A stretch of DNA of 64,000 nucleotides from Tautonia plasticadhaerens (GCF_007752535.1 NZ_CP036426.1:1240001-1304000), one strand, 5' to 3'. Counted from the first letter of the stretch, positions 46,342-55,782 are shown. Program-made: numbers and translations. Notes: generated by a model from the sequence alone, not told the origin.

Positions 46342-47268
46342 TCAGGCCCGATCGTCCCGAGACGATTCGCCCCGGTCGTCGACCGGGGGGCTTCGGAGCC
46401 ACTCGTCCAGCTCCTCGGGGCTGATCTGGTCGGTTGGAGGGGCGTGGAAACGGCGTTTGGAGCCGGCCCCGAAGAGGGAGCGGGCGGTGGTGGCGGTGCG
46501 GACGAACAGATAGACCACCAGCAATGCGACCGGCGCCAGCATCCAGAGCGGCCGGGAGCCGCCGAGGGCCGGTGGCGGGGGGACCGCGTCGGACTCGTCG
46601 GGGAGGTACTCGATGCGGCCGATGAGCATCGGGGCCTTGCGGAGCTTATCCCCTGCCTTGTAGGCGAGCAGCTTGAAGAAGTAGCCGTGGAAGATGACGA
46701 AGGCGTTCACGTCGTCCCCCGCGGGCAGGCCCTCGGGGGGATCCTCGAAGACGAGCACATAGGGGAATCCCCGGCTGTCTCCGGTGAAGGTCCAGGCCTC
46801 GTAGACCCTCCCTCCCGGGGCGAGCGCCCCGGGGAGATCCTCCTGACGTAGGATCAGCCGGGCGGTCCCCTGGAGTCGGATGGGGAGCCCTCGGTAGCGC
46901 TCGGGACGCGTGAGCAATTCGGAGAAGACAACGTCGCCCCGCGCCCGGTCCCGGAGTTCGTCCGGGGGTGTCCGGCGGACCCGATCGAGCAACTCGGCAT
47001 AGGCGGCCGTCTCGGAGAACCGGATCGGCGTCTCGTCCCGGACGGCCCGGAGGGCCGGCGAATCGTCGGGAGGGGGCAGGGGGGAGAGTTCCCCCACACC
47101 CCGACCGCCACGCTCCCCGGCGGGTGGGTCGGCGTCCCGACGGCGGGCCTGGGCGATGATCACGATCGTCAGGATCGCCAGCGTCACGAGCGGGACCAGC
47201 CGAGCCCGGGCGAGGGGCCGTCGGCCGGTGGCCGGGCCGTCGCGGTCGAGGGGGTCGGGTTGGCTCAT
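46342..47268 (-). CDS. Hypothetical membrane protein in the exbBD cluster
   Basis: The product is 308 aa with an N-terminal membrane span (LVPLVTLAILTIVIIA), a periplasmic-size domain of about 190 residues (SELLTRPERYRGLPIRLQGTARLI, FTGDSRGFPYVLVFEDPPEGL, NAFVIFHGYFFKLLAYKAGDK) and a second span near residues 250-268 (MLAPVALLVVYLFVRTA). It is 23 bp after exbD and on the same strand, so a role with the ExbBD motor is inferred. No known family was recognised. Confidence 0.7.
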   Translation of the reverse strand: MSQPDPLDRDGPATGRRPLARARLVPLVTLAILTIVIIAQARRRDADPPAGERGGRGVGELSPLPPPDDSPALRAVRDETPIRFSETAAYAELLDRVRRTPPDELRDRARGDVVFSELLTRPERYRGLPIRLQGTARLILRQEDLPGALAPGGRVYEAWTFTGDSRGFPYVLVFEDPPEGLPAGDDVNAFVIFHGYFFKLLAYKAGDKLRKAPMLIGRIEYLPDESDAVPPPPALGGSRPLWMLAPVALLVVYLFVRTATTARSLFGAGSKRRFHAPPTDQISPEELDEWLRSPPVDDRGESSRDDRA

Positions 47269-47291
47269 CGGCTCCCTCTCGGGCGGGGTCG

Positions 47292-47756
47292 TCAGCGCAT
47301 CTGGGTGAAGTTGACCTTGCTCAGGCCAAGGTCGGCGAAGAGGTTGAGGACCTCGACGAGGTGTTCCCAGTGGAGATCCTCGTGGGCCCGGATCAGGGCC
47401 TCGTCGAAGCCGTAATCCGGATCGGCGAGCAGGGCCTCCAGCCGGGCCTCCAGCGCCGGCAGATCCTCGAACCGCAACTCCTCCAGCTCGATCCCCGTCA
47501 GCTCCCCGGTGCGGTTGGAGAGCAAGGTGACCTGGAATGACCGGATCGCCGGGGGCTCGTCGGAGGGGCTGTCCTCGGGGGGCGGCTCGGGCTCAGGCTG
47601 GGCCTGGGGGGTGGTCGGGAGCAGGTTCAGGTCGAACTGGAGCTCCAGCGGCGCGGGCTTGAAGGTCAGGATGAAGAAGGTCAGCAACTGGAACGCCACG
47701 TCGAGCATCGGCGTCAGGGGCACTTCGACTTCGGTGGCTTGGCGGCGTCGGGGCAT
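47292..47756 (-). CDS. exbD: ExbD/TolR family biopolymer transport protein (second copy)
   Basis: The product is 154 aa. The ExbD pattern is a single N-terminal membrane span with the proton-conducting Asp ([20 protein letters not shown]), then a periplasmic domain of about 100 residues beginning with a Pro/Glu-rich linker and ending in the [15 protein letters not shown] fold. It lies 69 bp after the first exbD gene. Confidence 0.9.
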
Positions 47757-47825
47757 CGTCGGGGCCGCTCCGGGGGGCCAGGGAAAGGGCCGGGCACTGT
47801 TCGGCGGTCGGCGCGCCGAGGACGG

Positions 47826-48293
47826 CTATCGGGCCGGGGCGCTGAGCGCCCGGAGGTCGAACCGGGTGAAGCCGACCTCCTGGCAGGCCCGGATCAGGGC
47901 GAAGACGTCGCGGAACGGGGTGGCGCGGTCGGCCCGGAGGATGACGGTCGTCGGCAAGGGCTCCCCGGCCGAGAGTGAGACGCCGGCGGCCTCGGTGTTC
48001 AGCCGGGTGAGGTCGGCCTGGAAGCGGATCTCCTTCACCGCCTCGCCGGTGTCCAGCGCCCGGTTGTTGAAGAGGAGGCGGCCCTCGGGGTCGATGTTCA
48101 GGACGAGCTTGTCCTCGGTGGCGTCGACGATCGGCCGGGCCGAACCGGCGACCGGGAGCCGGACGCGCTGGTCGTATACTTCCTGGTTGAAGTTGGAGAC
48201 CATGATGAAGAAGGTCATCAGCTGGAAGACGACGTCGAGCAGGGGCGTCAGGTCCGGCTGATATTTCACGTCGTGCAGGACGGGACGGGCCAT
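47826..48293 (-). CDS. exbD: ExbD/TolR family biopolymer transport protein (first copy)
   Basis: The product is 155 aa. The membrane span has the conserved Asp (DLTPLLDVVFQLMTFFIMV), followed by a periplasmic beta-alpha domain (EDKLVLNIDPEGRLLFNNRAL, TTVILRADRATPFRDVFALI). It starts 54 bp after exbB. ExbB5-ExbD2-type motors use the proton gradient to drive TonB- or Tol-like force transmission. Confidence 0.92.
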   Translation of the reverse strand: MARPVLHDVKYQPDLTPLLDVVFQLMTFFIMVSNFNQEVYDQRVRLPVAGSARPIVDATEDKLVLNIDPEGRLLFNNRALDTGEAVKEIRFQADLTRLNTEAAGVSLSAGEPLPTTVILRADRATPFRDVFALIRACQEVGFTRFDLRALSAPAR

Positions 48294-48347
48294 GGACGCT
48301 CCTCCTGTCGGGGCCTTCGCTCGCTCGCTAGTCGGGGCGGGGCCGGG

Positions 48348-49262
48348 TCAGGAGGCGGTCCGGGTGACGCCCTGCTGCTGCTTGGCGGCCGCCCAGAAGG
48401 CGTTGATCGTGCGGTCGGCGATCTTGGTCGTCTCGGTGGCGATGAAGACGATCCGGTTGCGGAAGAAGGCGAAGAAGAAGATCGCCGGGACGGAGACGAT
48501 CAGCCCCTCGAAGGTCGTCACCAGCGCCAGCGAGATATTCCCGGCGAGCTTGGTGGGGTCGACCTGCACGCCCTCGACCGTCGCCAGGTCCTGGAAGGCC
48601 AGGATCATGCCGAGCACCGTGCCGAGCAGGCCGAGCATCGGGGCGATGGTGCCGATGGTGCCGAGGTAGCTGTTCTTCGACTCCATGTCGACGACCACCT
48701 CCTCGGCCGTGGCGTTCATCGCCTCCTTGGCCTCGGTCCGGCCGTTGGGCATGTTGGCCACCCCGGTGCGGACGAGCCGGGCGAGGAACGAGTTGTCCTC
48801 CCGGCAGGCGTCGTAGGCCTCCTGGAATTTCTTCTCCCGGATCGCGGCGTCGAGGATGTCGACGAGCTGGGGAGGGACGGCCTCCTTGAGCCGGAACTCC
48901 AGGAACAGGCGGATGATCATGGCCACCATGAAGATCGACAGGAAGATGATCAGCAGGCCGATCAGTCCGGACGACTCGATGAACCATTGCAGGCCAGATT
49001 TCGTCCGGGTGGGCGTCGCGGCGGTCGTCGAGGCGTCCGAGTCGGCCGGCAGGGCCTCGCGTTCGGGTTCCGGCTCGGGAACGGGGGCGGCCTCGGGGGC
49101 GGGGGCCTCCTCCGGCTCCGGGGGGGGCGGGAGGTCCTGCGCCGCGGCGGATGCCGGGGCCAGGAGCAGGGTCGCCGTCGCCACGATCGGTATGACCATC
49201 CAGGCCGCCAACAGGAATCGGGGAAGGAGACTGCCCCTCGGGGCGGAGATCGGGGTCGGCAT
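48348..49262 (-). CDS. exbB: MotA/TolQ/ExbB proton channel protein
   Basis: The product is 304 aa from the ATG at 49262. A signal-like segment (LLAAWMVIPIVATATLLLAP) and a Pro/Glu-rich linker precede the ExbB core: SSGLIGLLIIFLSIFMVAMIIRL, then the two long helices with YLGTIGTIAPMLGLLGTVLGMI and ALVTTFEGLIVSVPAIFFFAFF. The N-terminal extension is common in ExbB proteins that have large periplasmic parts. It is the first gene of an exbB-exbD-exbD operon. Confidence 0.93.
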   Translation of the reverse strand: MPTPISAPRGSLLPRFLLAAWMVIPIVATATLLLAPASAAAQDLPPPPEPEEAPAPEAAPVPEPEPEREALPADSDASTTAATPTRTKSGLQWFIESSGLIGLLIIFLSIFMVAMIIRLFLEFRLKEAVPPQLVDILDAAIREKKFQEAYDACREDNSFLARLVRTGVANMPNGRTEAKEAMNATAEEVVVDMESKNSYLGTIGTIAPMLGLLGTVLGMILAFQDLATVEGVQVDPTKLAGNISLALVTTFEGLIVSVPAIFFFAFFRNRIVFIATETTKIADRTINAFWAAAKQQQGVTRTAS

Positions 49263-49781
49263 CGATTGCAGTCTCCGTCGGCGGTCGTGTCGGAGTCGAC
49301 GTCGGGATCGGTTCGGGTCGGCAGACGCCCAATTGCCGGGCGTCCGATGGGGAGGAGGACGCACCTTCGACCCGCCCGGCTGAGGAAGGTCGGCCGGTCG
49401 TCATGTCGCCATGTAAGGGTGCCCAAGGGGATTCTCGGATGCCCGGCGCGAGCTGTCAACCGCCGCCCCGGCTTCCCCCTCCTCGCCGCCGGCGGTTCGA
49501 ACGGGAGGGTCGGGCTGGGGCCCTTCGTCCCGGACCGCCTTCGCCCGACGACCGGGCTCGGACCGCCGGAGGGTCAGACTGGGCTTCACCCCACCCGCCT
49601 CGGCATGTCGGGACGGGCCGGGGGGCCGGGTCCCGGGGGTCGACCGCTGCGGAGGCCGACCCGACCGGGCGGGGCGCACGTCGGTTCGAGGCGTCCGACG
49701 CCGATCCTCCCGGGGCTCGGCCGGATCCTCCCGGGCGGATCCCGGGGAGGTACCCGGGGCGTCCGCGTCGCCGACCGGGGA
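49263..49781. other. Intergenic region holding the exbB promoter
   Basis: About 520 bp lie upstream of exbB and downstream of the hflK-like gene. The overlapping ORFs are Arg/Pro/Gly-rich shadows of GC bias. Only the promoter listed separately was recognised. Confidence 0.6.
49431..49459 (-). promoter_or_regulatory. Candidate sigma-70 promoter for the exbBD operon
   Basis: On the minus strand a perfect TTGACA (49459-49454) is followed after exactly 17 bp by GAGAAT (49436-49431). The start would be near 49424, giving a leader of about 160 nt before the exbB ATG. Confidence 0.55.
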
Positions 49782-50738
49782 TCATCGGGGATCGGGCGGC
49801 CCATCCTGGTCCGGCGTGGGGCGGCCGACCGGTTCGATCGAGGGGCCGAGGATGCTGAGGTCGAGCGGCTCGTCGGGCTCGAGCACGATGGTCCGGCCGA
49901 CCCCGGGGAGGACCTCCCGCAGGGCATCCCGATAGAGCCGGCTCACGGAGAGCGGCCGGGATCGTCGCAGTTCGTCGAGGATCGCCCGGAAGCCGTCGGC
50001 CTTGGCCCCGGCCAGCGAGACGGCCCGATCGGCGACGGCATGGGCCCGCTCGACCTCGGCGTCGGCCTCCGACTCGGCGGCCAGGAGGACGCGATCGGCG
50101 TGGCCTCGGGCCGCCCGGATCCGGGTCTCGGCCTCGCTCCGGGCCGACTGGGCGGCGGCGAAATCGGGGCGGACCTCGTCGGGGGGGCGGGCGTCGGTCA
50201 AGCTCACGCCGAGGATCGCCAGGCCGAGCCCGAGCCGATCCGACTTGTCGGCCAGGTCGGTCGCCATCTCCTCAGCCACCGTGACCCGCCCCGCTCGCAT
50301 CGCCTCATCGATCCCGAGGCGCGAGAGGGCCCGGCTCAGGGCCGATTCCCCCAGGCCGAGGATCGTCGCGTCGAGCCGATCGGCCGCCAGCACGAAGGCG
50401 ACCGGATCCGAGACGCGATACTGCACGACGGCCTCGGCCCGGATCAGGTTCAGGTCCCCGGTGAGGAACTCCCCGGCACCGGGCGCCTGACCCGCCCCGG
50501 GGACCGTCGCCAGTCCGACGACCAGGCGACGGACCTCGTCGGTGCGGACCCGATCGACCCGGTCGATCCCCAGCGGGGCGACCCAGTGCAGGCCGGGGCC
50601 CAGCGGGCCGGGATCGGCCCTCCCCAGCCGCCGGACCACGACCGCCTCTCCCGGCTCGACCGCCACGAATCCCGTCGCCAGGGCCGCCGCCGCCCCGGCG
50701 ATCGAGAGCCCCAGGACCGCCCTCGCGAAGCGACTCAT
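49782..50738 (-). CDS. hflK: HflK-like SPFH/band 7 protein
   Basis: The product is 318 aa from the ATG at 50738, overlapping the upstream gene (TGATG junction). A membrane anchor (VLGSLIAGAAAALATGFVA type) leads into the SPFH start VEPGEAVVVRRLGRADPGPLGPGLHW. The SPFH core includes LNLIRAEAVVQYRVSDPVAFVL, and a long charged coiled coil follows (RSEAETRIRAARGHADRVLLAAESEADAEVERA). The AVEPGEAVVVRRLGR and GPGLHW motifs closely resemble those in the SPFH part of the fused ATPase upstream. HflK and HflC form large membrane cages that regulate FtsH; no ftsH is present in this window. Confidence 0.85.
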   Translation of the reverse strand: MSRFARAVLGLSIAGAAAALATGFVAVEPGEAVVVRRLGRADPGPLGPGLHWVAPLGIDRVDRVRTDEVRRLVVGLATVPGAGQAPGAGEFLTGDLNLIRAEAVVQYRVSDPVAFVLAADRLDATILGLGESALSRALSRLGIDEAMRAGRVTVAEEMATDLADKSDRLGLGLAILGVSLTDARPPDEVRPDFAAAQSARSEAETRIRAARGHADRVLLAAESEADAEVERAHAVADRAVSLAGAKADGFRAILDELRRSRPLSVSRLYRDALREVLPGVGRTIVLEPDEPLDLSILGPSIEPVGRPTPDQDGPPDPR

Positions 50739-51733
50739 CACTCGTCCCCTCCGCCCGGGGACGACCCGGGCGCTTCGGCCGCCGACGGCGATCCGGCCAT
50801 CGGGGTCGGCGACGCCGCGGCGGGTGGCTCCAGGACGCCCGGCCCGGGCCCCTCGTGCAGCAACCTCAGCAGCGGGCTCTCGGCCGAGAGCACGACCGTC
50901 GCCCGGCCGTCGAGCAGGGCCCGATAGGTCTCCAGGGTCCGGAGGAACTCGGCGAATCCGGGGTCGACCGCGTGTGCCTCGTTCAACAACCGGGTCGCCT
51001 CCGCCTCGCCGGTGGCCCGGATGCGTTCGGCCTCGGCGTCGGCCTCGGCGAGGATGGCCTCGCGCTCGCGGTCGGCCCTGCTGGTGATGGTGCGATACTG
51101 CGCCTCGCCGTCGGCCCTCAGTTGCGCCGCCACCTGTCGTCGCTCGCTCCGGATCAGGTCGAAAACCGCCGGCCGCACCTCCAGCGGGTGATTGAAGCGG
51201 CGGAGCCGCACGTCCACGACCTCCACCCCCAGCTCCCGGCGGGCGGGGGAGTCGACCGCGAGCCGGATCTCGGCCGTGAGGTCGTCGAGCGACCAGACGT
51301 CCGGGTCGGTCGACGCCAGGCTTGCCAGCTCCCGACGGCCGATCGCGTCGCTCAGGGCCGAGGCGACCCGCTCCTCCAGCCTCGCCTCGGCCGCCGCCCC
51401 GGAGCCGGCGGCGCGGAGGAAGGCGACCGGGTCGGCCACCTTCCAGGCCACGAAGCCGGCGACCTCCAGGTTCTTCTTGTCCCCGGTGATGACCTCCCTG
51501 GGCGCCGCGTCGAACGACCGCAATCGACGGTCGATCGCCCACGATCCCTGCCAGGGCCACCGGGGATGAGGCCCCGCCTCCCCGGGTTCGTCCCCGTAGA
51601 GCGCGACCGGGCGGCCGAAGCTGGTCACCAGGACGAACTGCGTCTCGTCGGCCACGACGATCGACCTTGCCGCGATCGCGAGGCCGACGACGAGGAGCAG
51701 GACGACAACGGCCAGGATGGTGCTTCGACGCAT
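50738..51733 (-). CDS. hflC: HflC-like SPFH/band 7 protein
   Basis: The product is 331 aa. It has an N-terminal anchor (ILAVVVLLLVVGLAIAA) and HflC-type features: ADETQFVLVTSFGRPVALYG, ITGDKKNLEVAGFVAWKVADPVAFL, GVEVVDVRLRRFNHPLEVRPAVFDLIRSER, then a coiled coil rich in AEADAEAERIRATGEAEATRL. It ends in a Pro/Ser-rich tail. It follows the ATPase-SPFH gene by 90 bp and overlaps the next gene, forming a three-gene SPFH operon. Confidence 0.88.
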   Translation of the reverse strand: MRRSTILAVVVLLLVVGLAIAARSIVVADETQFVLVTSFGRPVALYGDEPGEAGPHPRWPWQGSWAIDRRLRSFDAAPREVITGDKKNLEVAGFVAWKVADPVAFLRAAGSGAAAEARLEERVASALSDAIGRRELASLASTDPDVWSLDDLTAEIRLAVDSPARRELGVEVVDVRLRRFNHPLEVRPAVFDLIRSERRQVAAQLRADGEAQYRTITSRADREREAILAEADAEAERIRATGEAEATRLLNEAHAVDPGFAEFLRTLETYRALLDGRATVVLSAESPLLRLLHEGPGPGVLEPPAAASPTPMAGSPSAAEAPGSSPGGGDE

Positions 51734-51823
51734 CGGTCGTGTTCTCGGTCTCGGTCTCGGGGCGGGTTGTCAGGGCGGAGATCGGGGAGGGGCTCAGCCC
51801 TCGGCCTCGGGGAGGGACGTGGA

Positions 51824-54800
51824 TCAGTCCGGGCCCGAGGCCGACGGGGGCGCGAGGCCGCCCGGGGCGAGCAGCGGGGCCAGGCCGCCCGGCGAGTCGC
51901 CCAGGATCAGGTGGCGGCGGCGATCGGGGCGGGGGCGGTCGAGGATCAGCTTGGGCCTGCCGGCGACGGCGGCCTCCACCGCGTCGGCGTAAAGCCGGTG
52001 ATCGGTGGTCGCCGGGGAGGAGGACCGGGCCGAGTGCATCGCGAGGAAGGCGTCGGCCCGCGAGGAGGCGTCGGCGAGGTCGGCCCGGCGACCCGCCTCG
52101 GCGGCGGCGAGGGCCTCGGCGGCGATCCCCCGGGCCTCGGCCAGGCGTTCGGCCCGGTACGATCGGGCCTCGTTCACGCGGGCCTCGGCGTCCCGCCCGG
52201 CCCGGGACACGTCCCGGTAGGCGTCCACCACCATGAGGGGCGGATGGGCATCGCGGAACGAGAGGCCCATCACCTCCACCCCGAGCCCTAGCGCGGCGGC
52301 CCGACCTCGAAGGGCCTCGGTCGCCTCCCGCTCCGCCTCGCCCCGGGAGGCGGTCAGGAGCTCGTCCAGGGGGCGCCGGCCGACGACGTCCCGGACGCTC
52401 GACTCGGCCAGCGAGCGGAGCAGCTCCTCGGACCCCGCCACCCGGTAGGCGAAGGCCCTCAGCTCGTCGACCGATCGGCCGAGGCGATACTGGACCGTCG
52501 CCATCAGCTCGACGAGGCGGCCGTCGCCGGTCATGACCAGCGCCTCCTCGGCGGAGAGCGCATCGAGCCGGTCATGCCCGCTCTCCCATCGGAATCCCGA
52601 CTCGTCGAGCCCGACGCCGACCGGCCGGAAGCCGACGGAGACGCCGCGGACCCGGTCGGGCTCCAGGAGGTCGACCCGTTCGATCGGCCGGGGCCACCTC
52701 AGGTGCAGGCCCGGCCCGAGGGCGGCCTCGAACCGCCCGAGCCTGCGGACCAGGCCGACCTCGCCCGGCCCGATCGCCGTCAGGCCCGAACCCGAATAGG
52801 CGACCACCCCGGCCCCCAACGCCCCCGCCAGCAGCACCCGCCATCGCCCGGCGAGCCGATCGAGCGCCGATCCCGGGTCGAGCCGGTCGTCCCAAGCGTC
52901 CACCGCTCGGCCGATCGCCCGGATTTGGCGGAAGGGCGTGGCCTCGTGCCAGTCGCCGAAGGCCAGCAGCCGCATTGCGTTGAGCAGGACGAGCAGCGAG
53001 CCCGCCTGGTGCAGGATCGCCGCCGCCACCGGGCCCAGGATCCCCGCGAACGCCAGGCCGATGGCCGCCGCGTTCAGGCCGAAGGCGAAGATGAGGATGT
53101 TCTGGCGGATGACCCGCACCGTGGCCCGGGAGAGCTTCACGAGGTCGGGCAGCACGAGCAGCGGCTCGCCCATCAGGATGAGGTCGCCGGCCTCGGCCGC
53201 GAGGTCGGCGCCCGGGCCGCCGAGGGCGATCCCCACGTCGGCGGCGGCCAGGGCGGGGGCGTCGTTGATGCCGTCGCCGACCATGGCCACCCGGCGCCCC
53301 TCGGCCTGCCGCTCCCGGATCCAGGCGGCCTTGTCGGCCGGGAGCAGCTCCGCCCCGACCTCCTTGATGTGGACCCGCTTCGCCACCACCCCGGCCGCCG
53401 GGCGACGGTCGCCGGTCAGCAGGGCGACGGTCGAGAACCGGAGGTGCTTCAGGTCGTGGACGACGTCATGGGCCTCGGGGCGGACCGCGTCCCGGGCGCC
53501 GATCAGGCCGACGACCCGGCCGTCCTCGGCCACGAGCAGCGGCGTCTCCCCCGCCGCGTCCAGTCGGCCGAGCCGTTCGTCGACCCCCGGCCCGATCTCC
53601 ACGCCGCGCTCGGCCATCAACCGGCGGTTTCCGACCAGGACCGTCCGATCCGAGTCGGGGAACCTGGCCTCGACGCCGGCCCCCGGCATCGCCGAGGCCT
53701 CGGCGACCTCGGGGATGGCGAGCCCCTTCGCCTCGGCCGCCCGGACGACCGCCTCGGCCAGCGGGTGCCGGCCGCCGCGCTCGGCCGATGCGGCGAGGAG
53801 CAGGACGTCCTCGGGCGCCCTCCCGTCGAGGGCCTCGATCGTCGACAACTCCGGGCGGCCGAGGGTGAGCGTGCCGGTCTTGTCGAAGGCGATCGCGTCG
53901 CAACGGGCCAGCCGCTCGAGGGCGATGCCCCCCTTGATGACGACGCCGTGGCGGGCCAGCCAGGCCATGCTCGCCATCACGGCCGCCGGGGTCGCCAGGA
54001 TGAGGGCGCACGGGCAGGCGACCACCAGGACCGCCACCGCCCGCTCTCCCGTGTCCGACCAGCCCAGCAGCAGCCCGGCGAGCACCGTCAGGCCCGCCGC
54101 CCCGAAGACGACCGGGAGGAAGTAGCGGGCCAGGCGATCGGCCGTCTTGTGCAGCGGCGCCTTGCGGCGCTGGGCGTCGGCCACCAGCATGAGCACCTGG
54201 CCGAAGGTCGATTGGTGCCCGACCCGGTCGGCCCGCACCTCGATCTTGCCGAACTGGTTGATCGTGCCGGTGAAGACGTCCTCGCCCGGCCCCCGATCGA
54301 CCGGGATCGACTCGCCGGTCAGGGCGGACTGGTCGATCGAGCTCCTCCCCGAGAGGATCGCCCCGTCGACCGGGATCCGCTCGCCGGCCGCGACCACGAC
54401 GACCTCGCCCGGACGGACCTCATGCGGGGGGACCTCGACGAGGCCCCCGTCCCGCTTCACCCGGGCGACCCGGGGGGCCTGGTCGAACAGCCTCCGGATC
54501 GACCGCATCGCCCGGTCGGCGGTGAGGGCCTCCAGCACCTCGCCGACCATGGCGATGAAGACCACCTCGGCCGCCACGAACGGCTCCCGGAGCGCCAGGG
54601 CCGCCAGGGCCGCCACCGCCAGGGCCACGTCCGCCCCCACCCGGCCCTTCGCCAGGGCCTCCAGCGCCTGATAGACGATCCTCAGGGCCCCGATCAGCGC
54701 CGCCACCCAGACCGGCGACACGCCGAGGGGGGCCCGCCAGGCCGACGGTGCGAGGGAGGAGAGCAGCAGGTCCAGCCCGATCAGGGTGCCCAGCAATCCG

Positions 54801-54895
54801 GTGAACGCGTAGAGCCGGCGGTGTTCGTCCCGGTGAGCCCGATCATGTTCGTCGTGCGTCCCGGCCGCCTCGAAGGCGTGGGCGCGCAGGTGCTG
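51824..54895 (-). CDS. P1B-type metal ATPase fused to an HflK-like SPFH domain
   Basis: The product is 1023 aa from the ATG at 54895; a GTG at 54925 would add a His-rich start (HREYHPDD). The N-terminus is His/Asp-rich and lacks an HMA CxxC domain. P-type ATPase features follow in order: TGES, CPC metal site (294-296), phosphorylated Asp in DKTGT (D338), GGRHPLAEA with the P1B HP dipeptide, and GDGINDAPALA (about 540). The last transmembrane region has HQAGSLLVLLNAMRLL. From about 700 the same frame continues into an anchor and an SPFH domain (AIGPGEVGLVRRLGRFEAALGPGLHL) with a coiled coil, running to the stop. No break in frame was seen. I infer a metal transporter with a built-in prohibitin-type scaffold. 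Confidence 0.85.
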   Translation of the reverse strand, partial: QHLRAHAFEAAGTHDEHDRAHRDEHRRLYAFTGLLGTLIGLDLLLSSLAPSAWRAPLGVSPVWVAALIGALRIVYQALEALAKGRVGADVALAVAALAALALREPFVAAEVVFIAMVGEVLEALTADRAMRSIRRLFDQAPRVARVKRDGGLVEVPPHEVRPGEVVVVAAGERIPVDGAILSGRSSIDQSALTGESIPVDRGPGEDVFTGTINQFGKIEVRADRVGHQSTFGQVLMLVADAQRRKAPLHKTADRLARYFLPVVFGAAGLTVLAGLLLGWSDTGERAVAVLVVACPCALILATPAAVMASMAWLARHGVVIKGGIALERLARCDAIAFDKTGTLTLGRPELSTIEALDGRAPEDVLLLAASAERGGRHPLAEAVVRAAEAKGLAIPEVAEASAMPGAGVEARFPDSDRTVLVGNRRLMAERGVEIGPGVDERLGRLDAAGETPLLVAEDGRVVGLIGARDAVRPEAHDVVHDLKHLRFSTVALLTGDRRPAAGVVAKRVHIKEVGAELLPADKAAWIRERQAEGRRVAMVGDGINDAPALAAADVGIALGGPGADLAAEAGDLILMGEPLLVLPDLVKLSRATVRVIRQNILIFAFGLNAAAIGLAFAGILGPVAAAILHQAGSLLVLLNAMRLLAFGDWHEATPFRQIRAIGRAVDAWDDRLDPGSALDRLAGRWRVLLAGALGAGVVAYSGSGLTAIGPGEVGLVRRLGRFEAALGPGLHLRWPRPIERVDLLEPDRVRGVSVGFRPVGVGLDESGFRWESGHDRLDALSAEEALVMTGDGRLVELMATVQYRLGRSVDELRAFAYRVAGSEELLRSLAESSVRDVVGRRPLDELLTASRGEAEREATEALRGRAAALGLGVEVMGLSFRDAHPPLMVVDAYRDVSRAGRDAEARVNEARSYRAERLAEARGIAAEALAAAEAGRRADLADASSRADAFLAMHSARSSSPATTDHRLYADAVEAAVAGRPKLILDRPRPDRRRHLILGDSPGGLAPLLAPGGLAPPSASGPD

Positions 54896-55113
54896 CATGT
54901 CGTCCGGGTGGTATTCGCGATGCACCTTGGCACGCCCCCACGTTCGAGAAGCTCGCCCGACCCGGGGGCCGGACCCGCGATCCAACGTGCCGAGAACCCG
55001 GCCCGAGGTCAAGGATCCCTCGGTTCGCCGGTCGAGGCGACGGGCTCCCCGCCGAGCCCGGGATGCCATAGGATTGGGGACCCCGCCCCCACCTTCCCTC
55101 GACGATCCCGATC

Positions 55114-55782
55114 ATGCCCACCGACCCACCGCCCCCGATTTCGGCCGTCGCCTTCGACATGGACGGCCTGATCTTCGACACCGAGGCGCTCTTCTTCCGC
55201 GTCGCCGGCGAGCTGCTGGCGGCGAGGGGCAAGGCGTTCACGTCCGAGATGATGACCGCGATGATCGGCCGGCCGGCGGCGGTGACGGGCCCGACGCTGG
55301 TGGCGATGGCCGGGCTGGACGAGCCGCCCGAGGCGATCATGGCCGAGGCCCGCCGCCGCTTCGACGCCCTGGTCGACACGGCCATCCACCCCATGCCGGG
55401 CCTCTTCTCCCTGCTCGGCCGCCTGGAGGAGCAGGGCATCCCCCGGGCCGTGGCCACCTCGACCCGGCGGGCCTATGCCCTCCGCCTGCTCGGAAACCAT
55501 GGCCTCATCGAGCACTTCGCCTTCGTCCTCGGCGGCGACGAGGTGACCCGCGGTAAACCGGATCCGGAAATTTACGAGACCGCAGCCTCGCGGCTCGGCG
55601 TCGACCCATCGACCTTGCTCGTGCTCGAAGACAGCCCGGCCGGCGTCGCCTCGGCCCGCGCCGCCGGGGCGTATGTGGTCGCCATCCCCCACGACCACAG
55701 CCCCGCCCCCGGACTCGCCGCCGCCCACCTCCTGGCCGACCGCCTCGACGACCCCCGCGTGCTCGCCCTCCTCGACGGATAA
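55114..55782 (+). CDS. HAD-superfamily hydrolase (phosphoglycolate phosphatase/beta-PGM-like)
   Basis: The product is 222 aa. HAD motifs: FDMDGLIFDTE (nucleophile DxD), STRR (motif II Ser/Thr), GKPDPEIY (motif III Lys) and VLEDSPAGVASARAAG (motif IV acid). The alpha-helical cap between motifs I and II fits the beta-phosphoglucomutase-like subfamily acting on small phosphorylated metabolites. A decayed paralogue occurs at 61708, beside an IS element. Confidence 0.93.
   Translation: MPTDPPPPISAVAFDMDGLIFDTEALFFRVAGELLAARGKAFTSEMMTAMIGRPAAVTGPTLVAMAGLDEPPEAIMAEARRRFDALVDTAIHPMPGLFSLLGRLEEQGIPRAVATSTRRAYALRLLGNHGLIEHFAFVLGGDEVTRGKPDPEIYETAASRLGVDPSTLLVLEDSPAGVASARAAGAYVVAIPHDHSPAPGLAAAHLLADRLDDPRVLALLDG

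Noticed and set aside
49401-49927. Overlapping ORFs between hflK and exbB
   Set aside because: They are low-complexity products of GC bias; a promoter in the same region argues for non-coding DNA.
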